Shown: positions 8,176 through 17,411, counted from the stretch's first letter. The stretch: 64,000 bases of DNA from Hymenobacter nivis (GCF_006439025.1 NZ_RCYZ01000003.1:188127-252126); one strand, 5' to 3'. Notes: generated by a model not told the origin, from the sequence alone. Made by a program: numbers and translations.

Positions 8176-8940
8176 CTACAGGCTGAAGAAGTACGTGCCC
8201 GTGAGCTGCGCCACGCGGCTGTACGCCTTTTCGTCAGCAAAGCCGCGGCCAGGGTCGTAGCTCGTGCTGCTGGGCGCGAACAGCAGCGGCGGCGCTTGGT
8301 ACAAGTTGCGCAGGCCCAGGCCGTAGCCCAGCTGCACTTGCAGGGGCCCCTGGCGGTAGCCCACTCCAAAGTTCACACCTGCATCGAGGCGCCGGTTGCA
8401 GGTGCCAGTGCCGTAAGCTACCCGGTTGTCAAAGTCAACCGGCCACGTGTCGATGGCCGGGCCTAAGTAGTCCCTGTACGTGCCGGTTTGGCGGCCGCCC
8501 ACGGCCAGCGCCACGTAGGGCCCCGCGAAGAGTTGCAGGCCGTGGTCGCCGTGCAGGGTGTATACCACGTTCAGCGGCAGCTCCAGCCAATTGGTGCGGG
8601 TAGTGCCGGTCGCTATGCGGGCAGTGGCCCCGAATACGCCACCCGTGTAGCGGCCGGTGCTGAACTCGTTGCCTTTTTGCGAGAACAGCAGCGCCGGCTG
8701 AAACGCCAGCTTCCCGAAGCGGGCCTCGAAGGCCACGCCGGCTTGCCAGGCCAGCAGGGCCGACTTGTCGTTTTGCAGTTCGCCGGCCGGCAGATTGGAC
8801 TGGTTGCTGGCCGGGTCCGTCGTGCTCAGGGCCCTATTGAGGCCGCCGCGCAGGCCGAGGCGGTAGGTGGTTTGGGCCGAGGCCGGGGCGACGCCAGCCA
8901 GCAGGGCGGCGCCGAGCGCGAGGGTAAATAGTGATTGCAT
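8176..8940 (-). CDS. Outer membrane beta-barrel (porin/PorT-like) protein
   Basis: A 254-residue protein starting at the ATG at 8940 (MQSLFTLALG). An N-terminal signal peptide ends near ASAQ (about residue 23). Alternating hydrophobic/polar strands with aromatic girdle residues follow: YRLGLRGGLN, AWQAGVAFEARFGKLAFQPA, LELPLNVVYTLHGDHGLQLFAGPYVALAVGG and GVNFGVGYRQGPLQVQLGYG. The chain ends in LTGTYFFSL with a terminal hydrophobic residue after an aromatic pair, usual for barrels inserted by BamA. It matches the porT/outer-membrane-beta-barrel group of Bacteroidota. No specific function can be assigned. Confidence 0.8.
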   Translation of the reverse strand: MQSLFTLALGAALLAGVAPASAQTTYRLGLRGGLNRALSTTDPASNQSNLPAGELQNDKSALLAWQAGVAFEARFGKLAFQPALLFSQKGNEFSTGRYTGGVFGATARIATGTTRTNWLELPLNVVYTLHGDHGLQLFAGPYVALAVGGRQTGTYRDYLGPAIDTWPVDFDNRVAYGTGTCNRRLDAGVNFGVGYRQGPLQVQLGYGLGLRNLYQAPPLLFAPSSTSYDPGRGFADEKAYSRVAQLTGTYFFSL

Positions 8941-9029
8941 AAGCACGGGCGGAAAGGCGTGGTGCTACCACGAGCCCGCTGGGGGCTAAAAGGTTGCAGG
9001 GGCCCCGGCGTCCGGGTGCCGGGGCCCCG

Positions 9030-10241
9030 CTAAAACACTTCGCCCAAGTTGAAAAACACGCCCCGCGAGCCCTGCACGCCCACGGCGTAATCGACGGCCA
9101 GGAAGGTGCCCACCTTCTTGCTCAGGCACAGGCGCAGGCCCGCGCCGCCGGCCGGGGCCACCCGCTGGAAGCCCGTGGCGGGGGCCCGCACCGTTTGGGC
9201 GTTGGCAAACACCGCGCCGCCCAGCACCCGCGAGCGGGTGAGGTTGAAACGGTACTCGGCCTCGCCGTAGAGCAGGCCGGGGCCCCGGAAGCGCCCCTGG
9301 ATGTAGCCGCGCCCGGTCACGCTGTGCGTGTCCCAGCCGGTGGCGGGCAGGTCGAGGTAGGGCGCCGACGAGGCCACGAACTCGCCGTAGAGCCAGAAGG
9401 CCAGCACGTTGCCCGGCCGGCCGGCCGGCAGGTAGCGCCGGGTGTCAAACTGCACCCCGCCGTAGGAGGCATCCGAGGCCAGGGCGCGCAGGTTGGCGCG
9501 CGCTACCACAATCAGGTACGACTCGCCGGCGGCCGGGCGCAGCGGGTTGGCGCGGGTGTCGCGCAGCACCGACGCCACCACGCCCGACGAGGTGGAGCGC
9601 CCGGCCACGCCGCGGCGGTAGCCCGCAATTTCGGCCAGCGGCTGCCCGTCGGGGCCCTGGCTCGTGATGTTCCAGCGCTGGTCGAGGAAGTAGCCCACCC
9701 CGGCGTAGAGGGCCCCGGCGGGCCCCACGCGGTGGTAGTAGCTCTGGTGCAGGCGCAGCAGGTTGTAGTCCATGGCCACGGCCCCGGCGGTGCGCGTAGC
9801 GCTGCCCAAGCCGTAGGTGAGCTGCGGGTAGTGAAGCAGGCGGTGGTCGCTCAGCCACAGGCTGCGGTTGGCGGGCCGCCACACGGCCCCGTTCACCGAC
9901 AGCACCAGCTGCCGGTTCTGGGTGTAGGTGAGCGTGTTGGAGAACACCGACACGTTGGCCCCCGGCCGCCGAAACGTGATGCTGGCCGTGACCGAGGCCA
10001 GCAGCCGCGCCTCCAGGGTGTAGCCCACGGCCGGCAGCACCACCACCGCCACCGCCCGCGGGGGCCGCACGCGCCCCGAATCGGGGGCCGGGCGGGCGGG
10101 CCGGGGCGGCAGCACCCGCCGCACCAGGTCGCCCAGGTCCTGGGTGGGGCGGCGCACCGAATCGGCGGCGGCGGGGGCCTGGGCCTGCGCAGCGCCTCCC
10201 GCAAGCCATAGCACCCCGGGCAAAAGCAAGCCTAATCTCAT
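9030..10241 (-). CDS. BamA/TamA-type outer membrane surface-antigen protein
   Basis: A 403-residue protein starting at the ATG at 10241 (MRLGLLLPG). The signal peptide ends at about AQAQA. No POTRA domain is visible. The body resembles the C-terminal 16-strand barrel of Omp85/surface antigen D15 proteins, with TRANPLRPAAGESYL, the GRGYIQGRFRGPG segment that fits the family's conserved lid-loop region, and a terminal strand ending in F. Short, POTRA-less Omp85-like proteins are common in Bacteroidota and have unknown clients. It follows the LacI gene by 82 bp on the same strand, but a functional link is not supported. Confidence 0.75.
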   Translation of the reverse strand: MRLGLLLPGVLWLAGGAAQAQAPAAADSVRRPTQDLGDLVRRVLPPRPARPAPDSGRVRPPRAVAVVVLPAVGYTLEARLLASVTASITFRRPGANVSVFSNTLTYTQNRQLVLSVNGAVWRPANRSLWLSDHRLLHYPQLTYGLGSATRTAGAVAMDYNLLRLHQSYYHRVGPAGALYAGVGYFLDQRWNITSQGPDGQPLAEIAGYRRGVAGRSTSSGVVASVLRDTRANPLRPAAGESYLIVVARANLRALASDASYGGVQFDTRRYLPAGRPGNVLAFWLYGEFVASSAPYLDLPATGWDTHSVTGRGYIQGRFRGPGLLYGEAEYRFNLTRSRVLGGAVFANAQTVRAPATGFQRVAPAGGAGLRLCLSKKVGTFLAVDYAVGVQGSRGVFFNLGEVF

Positions 10242-10323
10242 CCGTCGTTCGTGCACACGTCCACGCCTTCGAACGCGGCCGGCGGGGCCAGGGTTGGCGC
10301 CGGGGCTTTGGCGGGGGGCCCCA

Positions 10324-11346
10324 CTAGCCCCGCAGCGACGAGGCGCGCACCAGCAAATCGGGCTGAAGCAGCACCCGGCGCGGCGACACGTTCTGGCGCT
10401 TTTCGCCCAGAATTTCGAGCAGCAGGCGGGCGGCGGCCTGGCCCATTTGCTCGCAGCGCTGGTCCACGGTGGTGAGCATGGGCTCGGTGAACGACGAAAA
10501 CAGCTCGTTGCTGAAGCCCGCCAGGGCCACGTCCTGGGGCACGCGCAGGCCGCGCTTTTTCAGCACCTGCAGGGCCCCCACGGCCGAAACATCGCTGGCC
10601 GAAAACACAGCGTCGGGCCGCACCGGCAGCTTCAGCAGCTGCTCCATGCCCTGGCTGCCGTCCTCCAGACGCATGTCGCTGGTAAAAACCAGGGCCTCGT
10701 CGAAGGGCACGTCGTACTCGCGCAGGGCATCGAGGTAGCCCTGGCGGCGGTTTTTGTAGATGTTCAGGTGCTGGGGCCCCGCGAAGTGGGCAATGCGCCG
10801 GCAGCCCTGGGCCAGCAGGTGCCGCGTGCTCTGGTAGGCCCCTTCGCGGTCGTCGAGCACCACGGCGTTCACGTCGCGCCCCTCCAGAATGCGGTCGAAA
10901 AACACCAGCGGCAGGTCGCGCTTAGCAGCCTTGTCGAAGTGCTTGAAGTCGCGCGTGGTGCGGGCCAGCGAGACCAGAATGCCCTCCACCTGGGCGTTGA
11001 TGAGGGTTTCGATGTTCTTGCGCTCGTGGGCCACGTCTTCGTTCGACTGGCAGATGAGGATGTTGAAGCCCGCCTTGGTGGCCACCGTTTCGATGCCCTT
11101 CACCACCATCGTAAAGAAGTGGCCGTCGATGTGCGGCACCAGCACGCCCAGCATGTTGCTGCGGCCCTTGCGCAGGCCCGCGGCCATGTGGTTGGGGTGG
11201 TAATTCAGCTCCTTGGCCAGCTTGGTGACGCGCTTTTTGGTGGCGTCGCTGATGCTGGGGTGGTTGCTCAGGGCCCGCGAAATGGTGGACACCGACACGC
11301 CCAGGGCCGTGGCCATGTCGGTGATGGAAGCGCGCTTGGAAGCCAA
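10324..11346 (-). CDS. LacI family transcriptional regulator
   Basis: A 340-residue LacI/GalR repressor. The helix-turn-helix ITDMATALGVSVSTISRALS starts about residue 8, followed by the hinge helix NYHPNHMAAGLRKGRS and a periplasmic-binding-protein-like sensor domain (NMLGVLVPHIDGHFF to the C-terminus). No ATG lies at the right distance before the helix-turn-helix. The TTG at 11346 gives MASKRASITDMA, normal spacing for the family. It lies downstream of a GH43 gene on the same strand. CAAACGTTTG palindromes at 12637 and 18691 fit LacI-family operators, so it probably senses a sugar released by the neighbouring glycosidases and represses both divergent regions. Confidence 0.9.
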   Translation of the reverse strand: MASKRASITDMATALGVSVSTISRALSNHPSISDATKKRVTKLAKELNYHPNHMAAGLRKGRSNMLGVLVPHIDGHFFTMVVKGIETVATKAGFNILICQSNEDVAHERKNIETLINAQVEGILVSLARTTRDFKHFDKAAKRDLPLVFFDRILEGRDVNAVVLDDREGAYQSTRHLLAQGCRRIAHFAGPQHLNIYKNRRQGYLDALREYDVPFDEALVFTSDMRLEDGSQGMEQLLKLPVRPDAVFSASDVSAVGALQVLKKRGLRVPQDVALAGFSNELFSSFTEPMLTTVDQRCEQMGQAAARLLLEILGEKRQNVSPRRVLLQPDLLVRASSLRG

Positions 11347-11454
11347 CGGGCGGGGGGGGTTAGAAAGGAAGCAGAGAAAACCGCAGCGCAAATATCCACG
11401 CAAAATCTGTGCAATCCCGCGGGGCACCACCGGCACCCCACCGGGGCCCCGCGC

Positions 11455-12537
11455 CTAGCCCGGCAGCGGCTGCGGCGCGTAGGTGGGCCCCAGGCAGCGG
11501 GGCCCTTCGTTCGTCCAGGCCAGCTTATCGATACAGAGCTGGCGCTCCGTCATTTGCGGATTCCAGGCGTGGTACACCAGGTACTCGGTGCGGCCGTCGG
11601 GGCCCAGGGTGTGCGAGTGGTGGCCGGGGCCCCGCACGTGGCCCGGCACCGCGTGCAGCACCCGCGCCCCGGCCCCGCCGCCGGCCTCCGAGTAGGGCCC
11701 CAGGACGGTGTCGGCCACGCAAAAATCGACGCCGTAGCGGTCGGTCAGGAAGTTGGCCCCGCTGTAAAAGCAGTAGTATTTGCCGCCGTGGCGGCGCACG
11801 AAAGGCCCCTCCAGCGTGTGCCACTGCGCAAACACTTGGTTATCATAGAGCGGCATCCGGCGGTTGGCCTCAAAAATCGTCCAGGGGTGGCGGGCGCGCA
11901 GCACGGTACGCGGCTGCTGGGCCAGGCGGGTCATGGTGGCCAGGCGGTCCACGGCCAGGCCGGTGCCGGGGAAGTAACCGCCGTCCGAATCAATGAAATC
12001 GCGGGCGTAGAACAAGTACCACTGCCCGTCGTCGTCGCGGAACGGGTGCGCGTCGATGGTGAACTTACTTTCCGGCACGTCGAGCGCCGCCACTTCGGTG
12101 TAGGGCCCCTGGGGCAACTGGCTGGTTGCTACGTGCAAGCGGTGCCCCTGGGTGGCCGCAATGGCCCCGCCGCCCCGCGAGTAGTACATGTAAAACGTGC
12201 CTTCGTGCAGCACCACCTCGGGGGCCCAAAAGTCGAGCCCCGCGCTGCCGGGCGGCGGCACCAGGGCCCCGCCCGCGTCGCGCCATTTCACCAAATCCTT
12301 GGAAACCAACACGCTGAAGATGCGCCCGTCGGCCGTGCGCCCCTGCCCGGTGGTGCCAAAGGCGTAGTACGTGCCCTGGTGCAGCAGCACGGCCGGATCG
12401 GGGAAGTTGCGCGGCACCACGGGGTTGGTGTAGGTGCGGGCGGCGGCGCGGGCGTTGCGGCCGGGCAGCAGGGCCAGCAGGCCGCCGGCCGCGGCGGCCA
12501 GGCGCAAAAAGGTGCGGCGGGAATCGGGAACGGGCAT
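11455..12537 (-). CDS. Glycoside hydrolase family 43, Tat-exported
   Basis: A 360-residue GH43-type five-bladed beta-propeller. The start is the ATG at 12537, giving an N-terminal SRRTFLRL twin-arginine signal followed by an alanine/leucine-rich stretch. The propeller begins with TYTNPVVPRNFPDPAVL (catalytic-base Asp context), then FWAPEVVLHEGTFYMYYS and, late in the chain, a FEANRRMPLYD region; PGHHSHTLG near the end matches family metal-site loops. Likely activity is an exo-acting arabinofuranosidase, xylosidase or galactosidase. It is divergent from another GH43 operon across a region with LacI operators and lies upstream of lacI. Confidence 0.85.
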   Translation of the reverse strand: MPVPDSRRTFLRLAAAAGGLLALLPGRNARAAARTYTNPVVPRNFPDPAVLLHQGTYYAFGTTGQGRTADGRIFSVLVSKDLVKWRDAGGALVPPPGSAGLDFWAPEVVLHEGTFYMYYSRGGGAIAATQGHRLHVATSQLPQGPYTEVAALDVPESKFTIDAHPFRDDDGQWYLFYARDFIDSDGGYFPGTGLAVDRLATMTRLAQQPRTVLRARHPWTIFEANRRMPLYDNQVFAQWHTLEGPFVRRHGGKYYCFYSGANFLTDRYGVDFCVADTVLGPYSEAGGGAGARVLHAVPGHVRGPGHHSHTLGPDGRTEYLVYHAWNPQMTERQLCIDKLAWTNEGPRCLGPTYAPQPLPG

Positions 12538-12636
12538 GGGGCGGGCAGGAAAAGGGAAACGGGCCAAAACGGGCAGTGGGCGGCGGTAGCGCCTGGCTCA
12601 CAGGGGCCAGCCAAAGGTGGCATTTTCCAAATATAG

Positions 12637-12652
12637 GTGCAAACGTTTGCAC
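12637..12652. promoter_or_regulatory. LacI-type operator O1 (perfect 16-bp palindrome)
   Basis: GTGCAAACGTTTGCAC is a perfect palindrome with the central CG step and AAACGTTT core typical of LacI/GalR operators. It lies 100 bp upstream of the minus-strand GH43 start and overlaps a candidate -33 TTTG on the plus strand. Confidence 0.8.
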
Positions 12653-12748
12653 GAATCGCAAAATAACCTATACCTTGCGGGCGGTGACGCCACGGTGGTT
12701 TCGGCCCGGCCCGGAATAGCATTTTTTGCTCCTTTGGGGTGGTTCGTG

Positions 12749-12760
12749 GCGAACGTTTGC
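12749..12760. promoter_or_regulatory. LacI-type operator O2
   Basis: GCGAACGTTTGC shares the AACGTT core with O1 and has one mismatched base pair between its halves. It lies 134 bp upstream of the plus-strand GH43 start. The pairing with O1 suggests cooperative or looped binding. Confidence 0.6.
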
Positions 12761-12893
12761 TTGCGCGGGCGCCGGGGCGCTTCCCGGGGTCCGCGCCCCC
12801 TCCTGCCCGGCGGCTACCCCGGCGGCGGGCGGGGCCCCTGCCCGCCCCCTCCCACCCGGCGCCCCCCACGCCTTTGCCTCCGCCCTCCTGCCC

Positions 12894-13913
12894 ATGCGTT
12901 GCCAACTGTTGCTTTTGCTGGCGCTGCTCGGGGCCCGGCCGGCCGCCCAAGCCCAGGGCCCCGCGGCCGGCCGCACCTTCACCAACCCCTTGCAGGCCGA
13001 CGGGCCCGACCCGTGGGTGGTGCGCCACGGCGGCTACTACTACCACACCCACACGACGGGCAAAAACATCACCCTCTGGAAGTCAAAAACCCTTGAGGGC
13101 CTGAAGGATGCCCTCGGCACGGTGGTGTGGACGCCGCCCGCCGCGGGGCCCCACTCCACCCAAATCTGGGCCCCCGAGCTGCACTTCCTCGGCGGCAAGT
13201 GGTACCTCTACTACACGGCTTCCGACCGGGCCAACGCCGGCGACCAGACGCGCTACGTGTTTGTGCTGGAAAACGCCAGCCCCGACCCTACCGCTGGCAC
13301 CTGGGCCGACAAGGGCCGGGTGAACACCCGCTACCCGGGCCTCGACGGCTCGGTGTTTGCGCACGGCGGCCGGCGCTACTTCCTGTATTCGGCCTACGTG
13401 GGGGCCCAAAGCGTGCTGGCCATTGCCCCGATGACCAATGCCTGGACGCTGGACGCAGCCCGCGAAACCATCATCGCCCGGCCCACCCACGCCTGGGAAA
13501 AAGGCGGCGGCCGCCAGATTCTGGAGGGCCCCGAGTTTCTGGCGGGTAAGCAAGGGCAGCTTTTTATCGTGTACTCGGCCAGCGCCTGCTGGGACGATAA
13601 CTACTGCCTGGGCCTGCTCACGGCCCGCCCCGGGGCCGACCCGCTGCGGGCCGATTCGTGGGCGAAAGCGCCGGAGCCGGTCTTCCGTCCCTCGGCCGAA
13701 AACGGCGTGTGGGGCACCGGCCACAACGCCTTCACCACCTCGCCCGACGGGCGCGAAAACTGGCTCATCTACCACGCCAAGGCCGCCGCCGATGGCAAGT
13801 GCGAGGGGCGCAGCACCCGGGCCCAGCGCTTCGGCTGGCACCCCGACGGCACCCCCGACTTTGGGGCCCCGGCCGCGTTGGCCACGCCCCAGGCCGTGCC
13901 TTCGGGCGAATAA
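12894..13913 (+). CDS. Glycoside hydrolase family 43 (secreted)
   Basis: A 339-residue protein starting at the ATG at 12894 (MRCQLLLLLALLGARPAAQAQ), a clear signal peptide. GH43 features are the base-Asp context NPLQADGPDPWVVRHGGYYY, IWAPELHFLGGKWYLYY, the LDGSVFAHGGRRY pKa-modulator Asp context, and the acid-Glu context ILEGPEFL. The sequence is strongly similar to the GH43 at 15114-16217, and both flank a cellulase-like gene, so the pair looks like a local duplication. It is the first gene of a three-gene operon read from the LacI-operator region. The likely activity is alpha-L-arabinofuranosidase or similar; specificity is unknown. Confidence 0.87.
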   Translation: MRCQLLLLLALLGARPAAQAQGPAAGRTFTNPLQADGPDPWVVRHGGYYYHTHTTGKNITLWKSKTLEGLKDALGTVVWTPPAAGPHSTQIWAPELHFLGGKWYLYYTASDRANAGDQTRYVFVLENASPDPTAGTWADKGRVNTRYPGLDGSVFAHGGRRYFLYSAYVGAQSVLAIAPMTNAWTLDAARETIIARPTHAWEKGGGRQILEGPEFLAGKQGQLFIVYSASACWDDNYCLGLLTARPGADPLRADSWAKAPEPVFRPSAENGVWGTGHNAFTTSPDGRENWLIYHAKAAADGKCEGRSTRAQRFGWHPDGTPDFGAPAALATPQAVPSGE

Positions 13914-13960
13914 CTATTCCATGTCTACCTGCTTTCCAATTCCTTTTCCCTTTTTCCCGC

Positions 13961-15073
13961 ATGAAGAAATTCTCGTTCCTGCTTTTGCTCGTGGCGCTGC
14001 TGGGGGCCCCCGGGGCCCACGCCCAAAAGGTTAAAACCAAAACCAAGGGCGCCGCCGCGGCCACGGCCGCCGCCCAGGCCCCCCGCTGGACCACCGCCAA
14101 GGCCAACGCCTGGTACGCCGCCCGCCCGTGGATGTCGGGCGCCAACTTCACGCCCAGCACGGCCATCAACCAGCTTGAAATGTGGCAAGCCGCCACCTTC
14201 GACCCGCAAACCATCGACAAGGAGCTGGGCTGGGCCGAGGGCATCGGCTTCAACACGATGCGCGTGTTTTTGCACAGCCTGGCGTGGAAGGAAGACCCGG
14301 CGGGCTTCAAAAAGCGCGTGGGCGACTACCTGGCCATTGCCGACAAGCACCACATCAGCACCATTTTGGTGTTTTTCGACGATTGCTGGAACAAGGACCC
14401 CAAGGCGGGGCCCCAGCCGGCGCCCAAGCCCGGCGTTCACAACTCGGGCTGGGCCCAGGACCCCGGCGACCCGGCCTCGCGCGACTCGGCCACCTTCGCG
14501 CAGCTGCGGCCCTACGTGACGGACGTGCTCACGAGCTTCGCCCACGACAAGCGCATCTTGCTCTGGGACTTGTACAACGAGCCGGGCAACAACGGCAAGG
14601 GCCTGGCCTCGCTGCCGCTGCTGCGCAACGTGTTTGCCTGGGCCACCGCGGTGCGCCCCGACCAGCCCCTGAGCGCCGGCCTCTGGAACTGGGAACCCGC
14701 CTACGGGCCCCTGAACACGTACCAGGCCCTGCACTCCGACGTCATCACCTACCACTGCTACGACGAGGTGCCGCTGCACGAGCGCATCATTTCGCTGCTC
14801 GCCACCCACGGCCGCCCGCTACTCTGCACCGAGTACATGGCCCGGCCCCGCAACTCGCGCTTCGTCAACATCATGCCCCTGCTGAAGAAGTACAACGTGG
14901 CCGCCATCAACTGGGGATTGGTGGACGGCAAAACAAACACCAAGTACCAGTGGGACGTGCCGATTGCCGACGGCTCGGAGCCCACCGAGTGGTTCCACGA
15001 GGTGTTCCGCAAAGACGGCACCCCCTACCACCAGGACGAGGCGGACCTGATCAAGAAAACCAACGGCAAGTAG
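13961..15073 (+). CDS. Cellulase-family (GH5-like) glycosyl hydrolase, secreted
   Basis: A 370-residue clan GH-A type TIM-barrel glycosidase. The signal peptide is at residues 1-22 (MKKFSFLLLLVALLGAPGAHA). The body starts with RPWMSGANFTPSTAINQLEMW; WDLYNEPGN supplies the acid/base Glu and LLCTEYMAR the nucleophile Glu. Relatives in Bacteroidota are often annotated as 1,4-beta-xylanase or cellulase-family proteins without biochemical proof. The ATG at 13961 lies 47 bp after the preceding GH43 stop. The upstream open frame overlapping that GH43 has no role. It sits between two GH43 paralogues in one operon. Confidence 0.82.
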   Translation: MKKFSFLLLLVALLGAPGAHAQKVKTKTKGAAAATAAAQAPRWTTAKANAWYAARPWMSGANFTPSTAINQLEMWQAATFDPQTIDKELGWAEGIGFNTMRVFLHSLAWKEDPAGFKKRVGDYLAIADKHHISTILVFFDDCWNKDPKAGPQPAPKPGVHNSGWAQDPGDPASRDSATFAQLRPYVTDVLTSFAHDKRILLWDLYNEPGNNGKGLASLPLLRNVFAWATAVRPDQPLSAGLWNWEPAYGPLNTYQALHSDVITYHCYDEVPLHERIISLLATHGRPLLCTEYMARPRNSRFVNIMPLLKKYNVAAINWGLVDGKTNTKYQWDVPIADGSEPTEWFHEVFRKDGTPYHQDEADLIKKTNGK

Positions 15074-15113
15074 GGCCCCGGGGCCCTACCCCTCACTTTA
15101 CTACGGCTTTGCG

Positions 15114-16217
15114 ATGCGCACTTTTCGAGGAATGACGCGGCTTTTGGGCGCACTACTGCTGGCGCTGGCGCTCCTGCCCGCCTGCACCCGGCAGCCGCGG
15201 GGCCCCGGGCCCCTGGTGCCGGCCACGGGGGCCCCGCCGGCGGCCACGTTCACCAACCCGCTGCTGCCGGTGGGGGCCGACCCGTGGAGCATCTACCACG
15301 ACGGCTACTACTACTACACCAACACGACCGGCGACAACCTCACGCTCTGGAAAACCAAGAACCTGGCTGACCTTAAGCACGCCGAGCACCGCGTGGTGTG
15401 GACGCCGCCCGCCACGGGGCCCAACAGCCAGCACATTTGGGCCCCCGAGCTGCACTTCCTGCGCGGCAAGTGGTACCTCTACTACGCCGCCGACGCCGGC
15501 GATAACCCCTCGCACCGCCTCTGGGTGCTCGAAAACGCCTCGCCCGACCCGCTGCTGGGCACCTGGACCGACCGCGGCAAGCTGGCCGACCCGGCCGCCG
15601 ACATGTGGGCCATCGACGGCTCGGTGTTCATCAACAATGGGCGGTTGTACCTCGTCTGGTCGGGCTGGGACGGGCGCGTGAACGGCCGCCAGGACATTTA
15701 CCTGGCCCCAATGAAAAACCCCTGGACGCTGGCCGGCCCGCGGGTGCGCATCTCCACCCCCACCTACCCCTGGGAGCGCAACGGCGACCTGCACGGCGCC
15801 AACGACCCGGCCCACGTGGCCGTGAACGAGGGCCCCGAAGTGATTAGGCACGGCAACAAGCTGTTTTTGGTGTACTCGGCCAGCGGCTGCTGGACGGATT
15901 TTTACGTACTCGGCATGCTTACTGCCAACGCGAACAGCGACTTGCGCAACCCCGCGTCGTGGACGAAAACTCCCACGCCCGTGTTCCAGCAGTCGCCCGA
16001 AAACAAGGTGTACGCGCCGGGCCACAACTCCTTTTTCACCTCGCCCGACGGCAAGGAGAACTGGTTCCTTTACCATGCCAACAGCGCGCCCGACCAGGGC
16101 TGCGGCCCCAAGCGCACCCCGCGGATGCAGCGCTTCACGTGGCGCCCCGACGGCACGCCCGACTTCGGCCAGCCCGTGCCCGCCGACCAAGTACTGGCCG
16201 TGCCCTCGGGCCAGTAG
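15114..16217 (+). CDS. Glycoside hydrolase family 43, lipoprotein
   Basis: A 367-residue GH43 enzyme. The N-terminus has a hydrophobic stretch ending LALLPAC, a lipobox with Cys about residue 23, so it is probably anchored to the outer membrane. Catalytic contexts are NPLLPVGADPWSIYHDGYYY (base Asp), IWAPELHFLRGKWYLYY, AIDGSVFINNGRLY (pKa modulator) and NEGPEVI (acid Glu). It shares long stretches with the GH43 at 12894. It is the last gene of the GH43-GH-GH43 operon and ends at a strong bidirectional terminator facing galT. Confidence 0.88.
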   Translation: MRTFRGMTRLLGALLLALALLPACTRQPRGPGPLVPATGAPPAATFTNPLLPVGADPWSIYHDGYYYYTNTTGDNLTLWKTKNLADLKHAEHRVVWTPPATGPNSQHIWAPELHFLRGKWYLYYAADAGDNPSHRLWVLENASPDPLLGTWTDRGKLADPAADMWAIDGSVFINNGRLYLVWSGWDGRVNGRQDIYLAPMKNPWTLAGPRVRISTPTYPWERNGDLHGANDPAHVAVNEGPEVIRHGNKLFLVYSASGCWTDFYVLGMLTANANSDLRNPASWTKTPTPVFQQSPENKVYAPGHNSFFTSPDGKENWFLYHANSAPDQGCGPKRTPRMQRFTWRPDGTPDFGQPVPADQVLAVPSGQ

Positions 16218-16230
16218 CCCGCCCGGCCCC

Positions 16231-16281
16231 CAACCGACAAAAGCCCCGCCAATCGATGATTGGCGGGGCTTTTGTCGGTTG
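16231..16281. terminator. Perfect 24-bp hairpin, bidirectional terminator
   Basis: Arms 16231-16254 and 16258-16281 are perfect complements with a 3-base loop. An AAAAGCCCCGCC core gives T-runs on both strands. It separates the GH43 operon (+) from galT (-). Confidence 0.88.
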
Positions 16282-16298
16282 TTGCAACCCGTGGGGCC

Positions 16299-17411
16299 CT
16301 ACTTGGCGGGCGCTTCGGGCGGAGCCACTTCGTCGGCCACGGGCGCGGCGGTAGCGGCCGCCGTTTGCTTGTAGTGGACTTCGGGTAATGAGCGCAGACG
16401 TTCGGCGGCCCACTCGGCCGTCACGTCGCGCTGGGGGTTGGCCAGCATCTCATAGCCCACCATGAACTTGCGCACCGTGGCCGAGCGCAGCAGCGGCGGG
16501 TAGAAGTGCATGTGCAGGTGCCACTCGGGGTGCTCCTGGCCGTCGGTGGGGCGCTGGTGCCAGCCGGCCGAGTACGGGAACGACAGCTCGAATAGGTTGT
16601 CGTAGCGAATGGTGAGGCGGCGCAGGATGTCGGCCAAGTCGTTCTTCTCGGCGTCGTTCAGCAGCTCCAGCGAGGCCACGGCGCGGCGCGGCAGCAGCAG
16701 CGTTTCGAAGGGCCAGGTGGCCCAGAACGGCACCAGCACCACCCACGTATCGTTTTCGATGACGACGCGCTGCTTTTCGCGCAGCTCGGTGGCCAGGTAG
16801 TCGGTGAGCAGCGTGCGGCCGTGCTCCTCGAAGTACTTGGCCTGCTGCACGGTTTCCTTGGCGGGGTCAACCGGCACGGTGTGCTGGGCCCAGATTTGGC
16901 CGTGCGGGTGCGGGTTCGAGCAGCCCATGATGAAGCCCTTGTTCTCGAAAATCTGCACGTAGTTGATGTCCGGCCGGGCCCCCAGGGTCTGGTACTCGTC
17001 CACCCACACGTCCACCACCCCGCGGATGGCCTCCGGGGTCATTTCGGGCAAGGTCAAGTCGTGCCGCGGCGAGAAGCAGATGACGCGGCCCACGCCGGTT
17101 TCGGCCTCCGCAATCAGCAGGTTGTCAATGTTGATGCCGCCCGCGGGCCCGTCGGGCTGCAAGGCCGCAAAGTCGTTGTCGAACCGGAACGTGCCGGTGT
17201 ACGGCGGGTTGTGGGCGCCGTTGGCGCGCACGTTGCCGGGGCACAGGTAGCAGGTGGGATCGTAGGCGGGGCGGTTGTCGGGGGGCGTTTTTTCCTGCTG
17301 GCCCTGCCAGGGGCGCAGGGCGCGGTGGGGCGACACCAGCAGCCAGTCCCCGGTGAGCGGGTTGTAGCGGCGGTGCGATTGGTGGGTGGGGTCGAAGGCG
17401 GAATCGGACAT
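16299..17411 (-). CDS. galT: UDP-glucose--hexose-1-phosphate uridylyltransferase (GalT)
   Basis: A 370-residue GalT, the second Leloir enzyme, exchanging UMP between UDP-glucose and galactose-1-phosphate. The start is the ATG at 17411 (MSDSAFDPT). [22 protein letters not shown] and CYLCPGN near the N-terminus suit the zinc site. The active-site triad is in [10 protein letters not shown] with the nucleophilic His between Pro and Gly. [14 protein letters not shown] and the C-terminal [13 protein letters not shown] are conserved. It follows galK by 36 bp on the same strand, forming a galKT operon that would take galactose freed by the alpha-galactosidase of this locus. The C-terminal alanine-rich tail is a lineage extra. 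Confidence 0.96.
   Translation of the reverse strand: MSDSAFDPTHQSHRRYNPLTGDWLLVSPHRALRPWQGQQEKTPPDNRPAYDPTCYLCPGNVRANGAHNPPYTGTFRFDNDFAALQPDGPAGGINIDNLLIAEAETGVGRVICFSPRHDLTLPEMTPEAIRGVVDVWVDEYQTLGARPDINYVQIFENKGFIMGCSNPHPHGQIWAQHTVPVDPAKETVQQAKYFEEHGRTLLTDYLATELREKQRVVIENDTWVVLVPFWATWPFETLLLPRRAVASLELLNDAEKNDLADILRRLTIRYDNLFELSFPYSAGWHQRPTDGQEHPEWHLHMHFYPPLLRSATVRKFMVGYEMLANPQRDVTAEWAAERLRSLPEVHYKQTAAATAAPVADEVAPPEAPAK

Larger units (their letters stand above)
12538..12893. promoter_or_regulatory. Divergent regulatory region between GH43 operons
   Basis: A 356-bp gap between minus-strand GH43 and plus-strand GH43. It holds two LacI-type operator sequences (12637-12652 and 12749-12760) with centres 110 bp apart. 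A loose Bacteroidota-type promoter can be proposed for the plus strand: TTTG at 12646-12649, inside operator 1, and TATACCTTG at 12669-12677, 19 bp apart. The rest is GC-rich with no convincing coding sequence. Confidence 0.55.

Noticed and set aside
10144-12636. An 830-codon plus-strand open frame opposite lacI and GH43
   Set aside because: Composition is that of an antisense shadow, and both genes on the other strand have clear domains.
13658-13960. Upstream extension of the cellulase-like gene into the GH43 gene
   Set aside because: The ATG at 13961 starts a textbook signal peptide; the upstream frame overlaps the GH43 coding region without any features.
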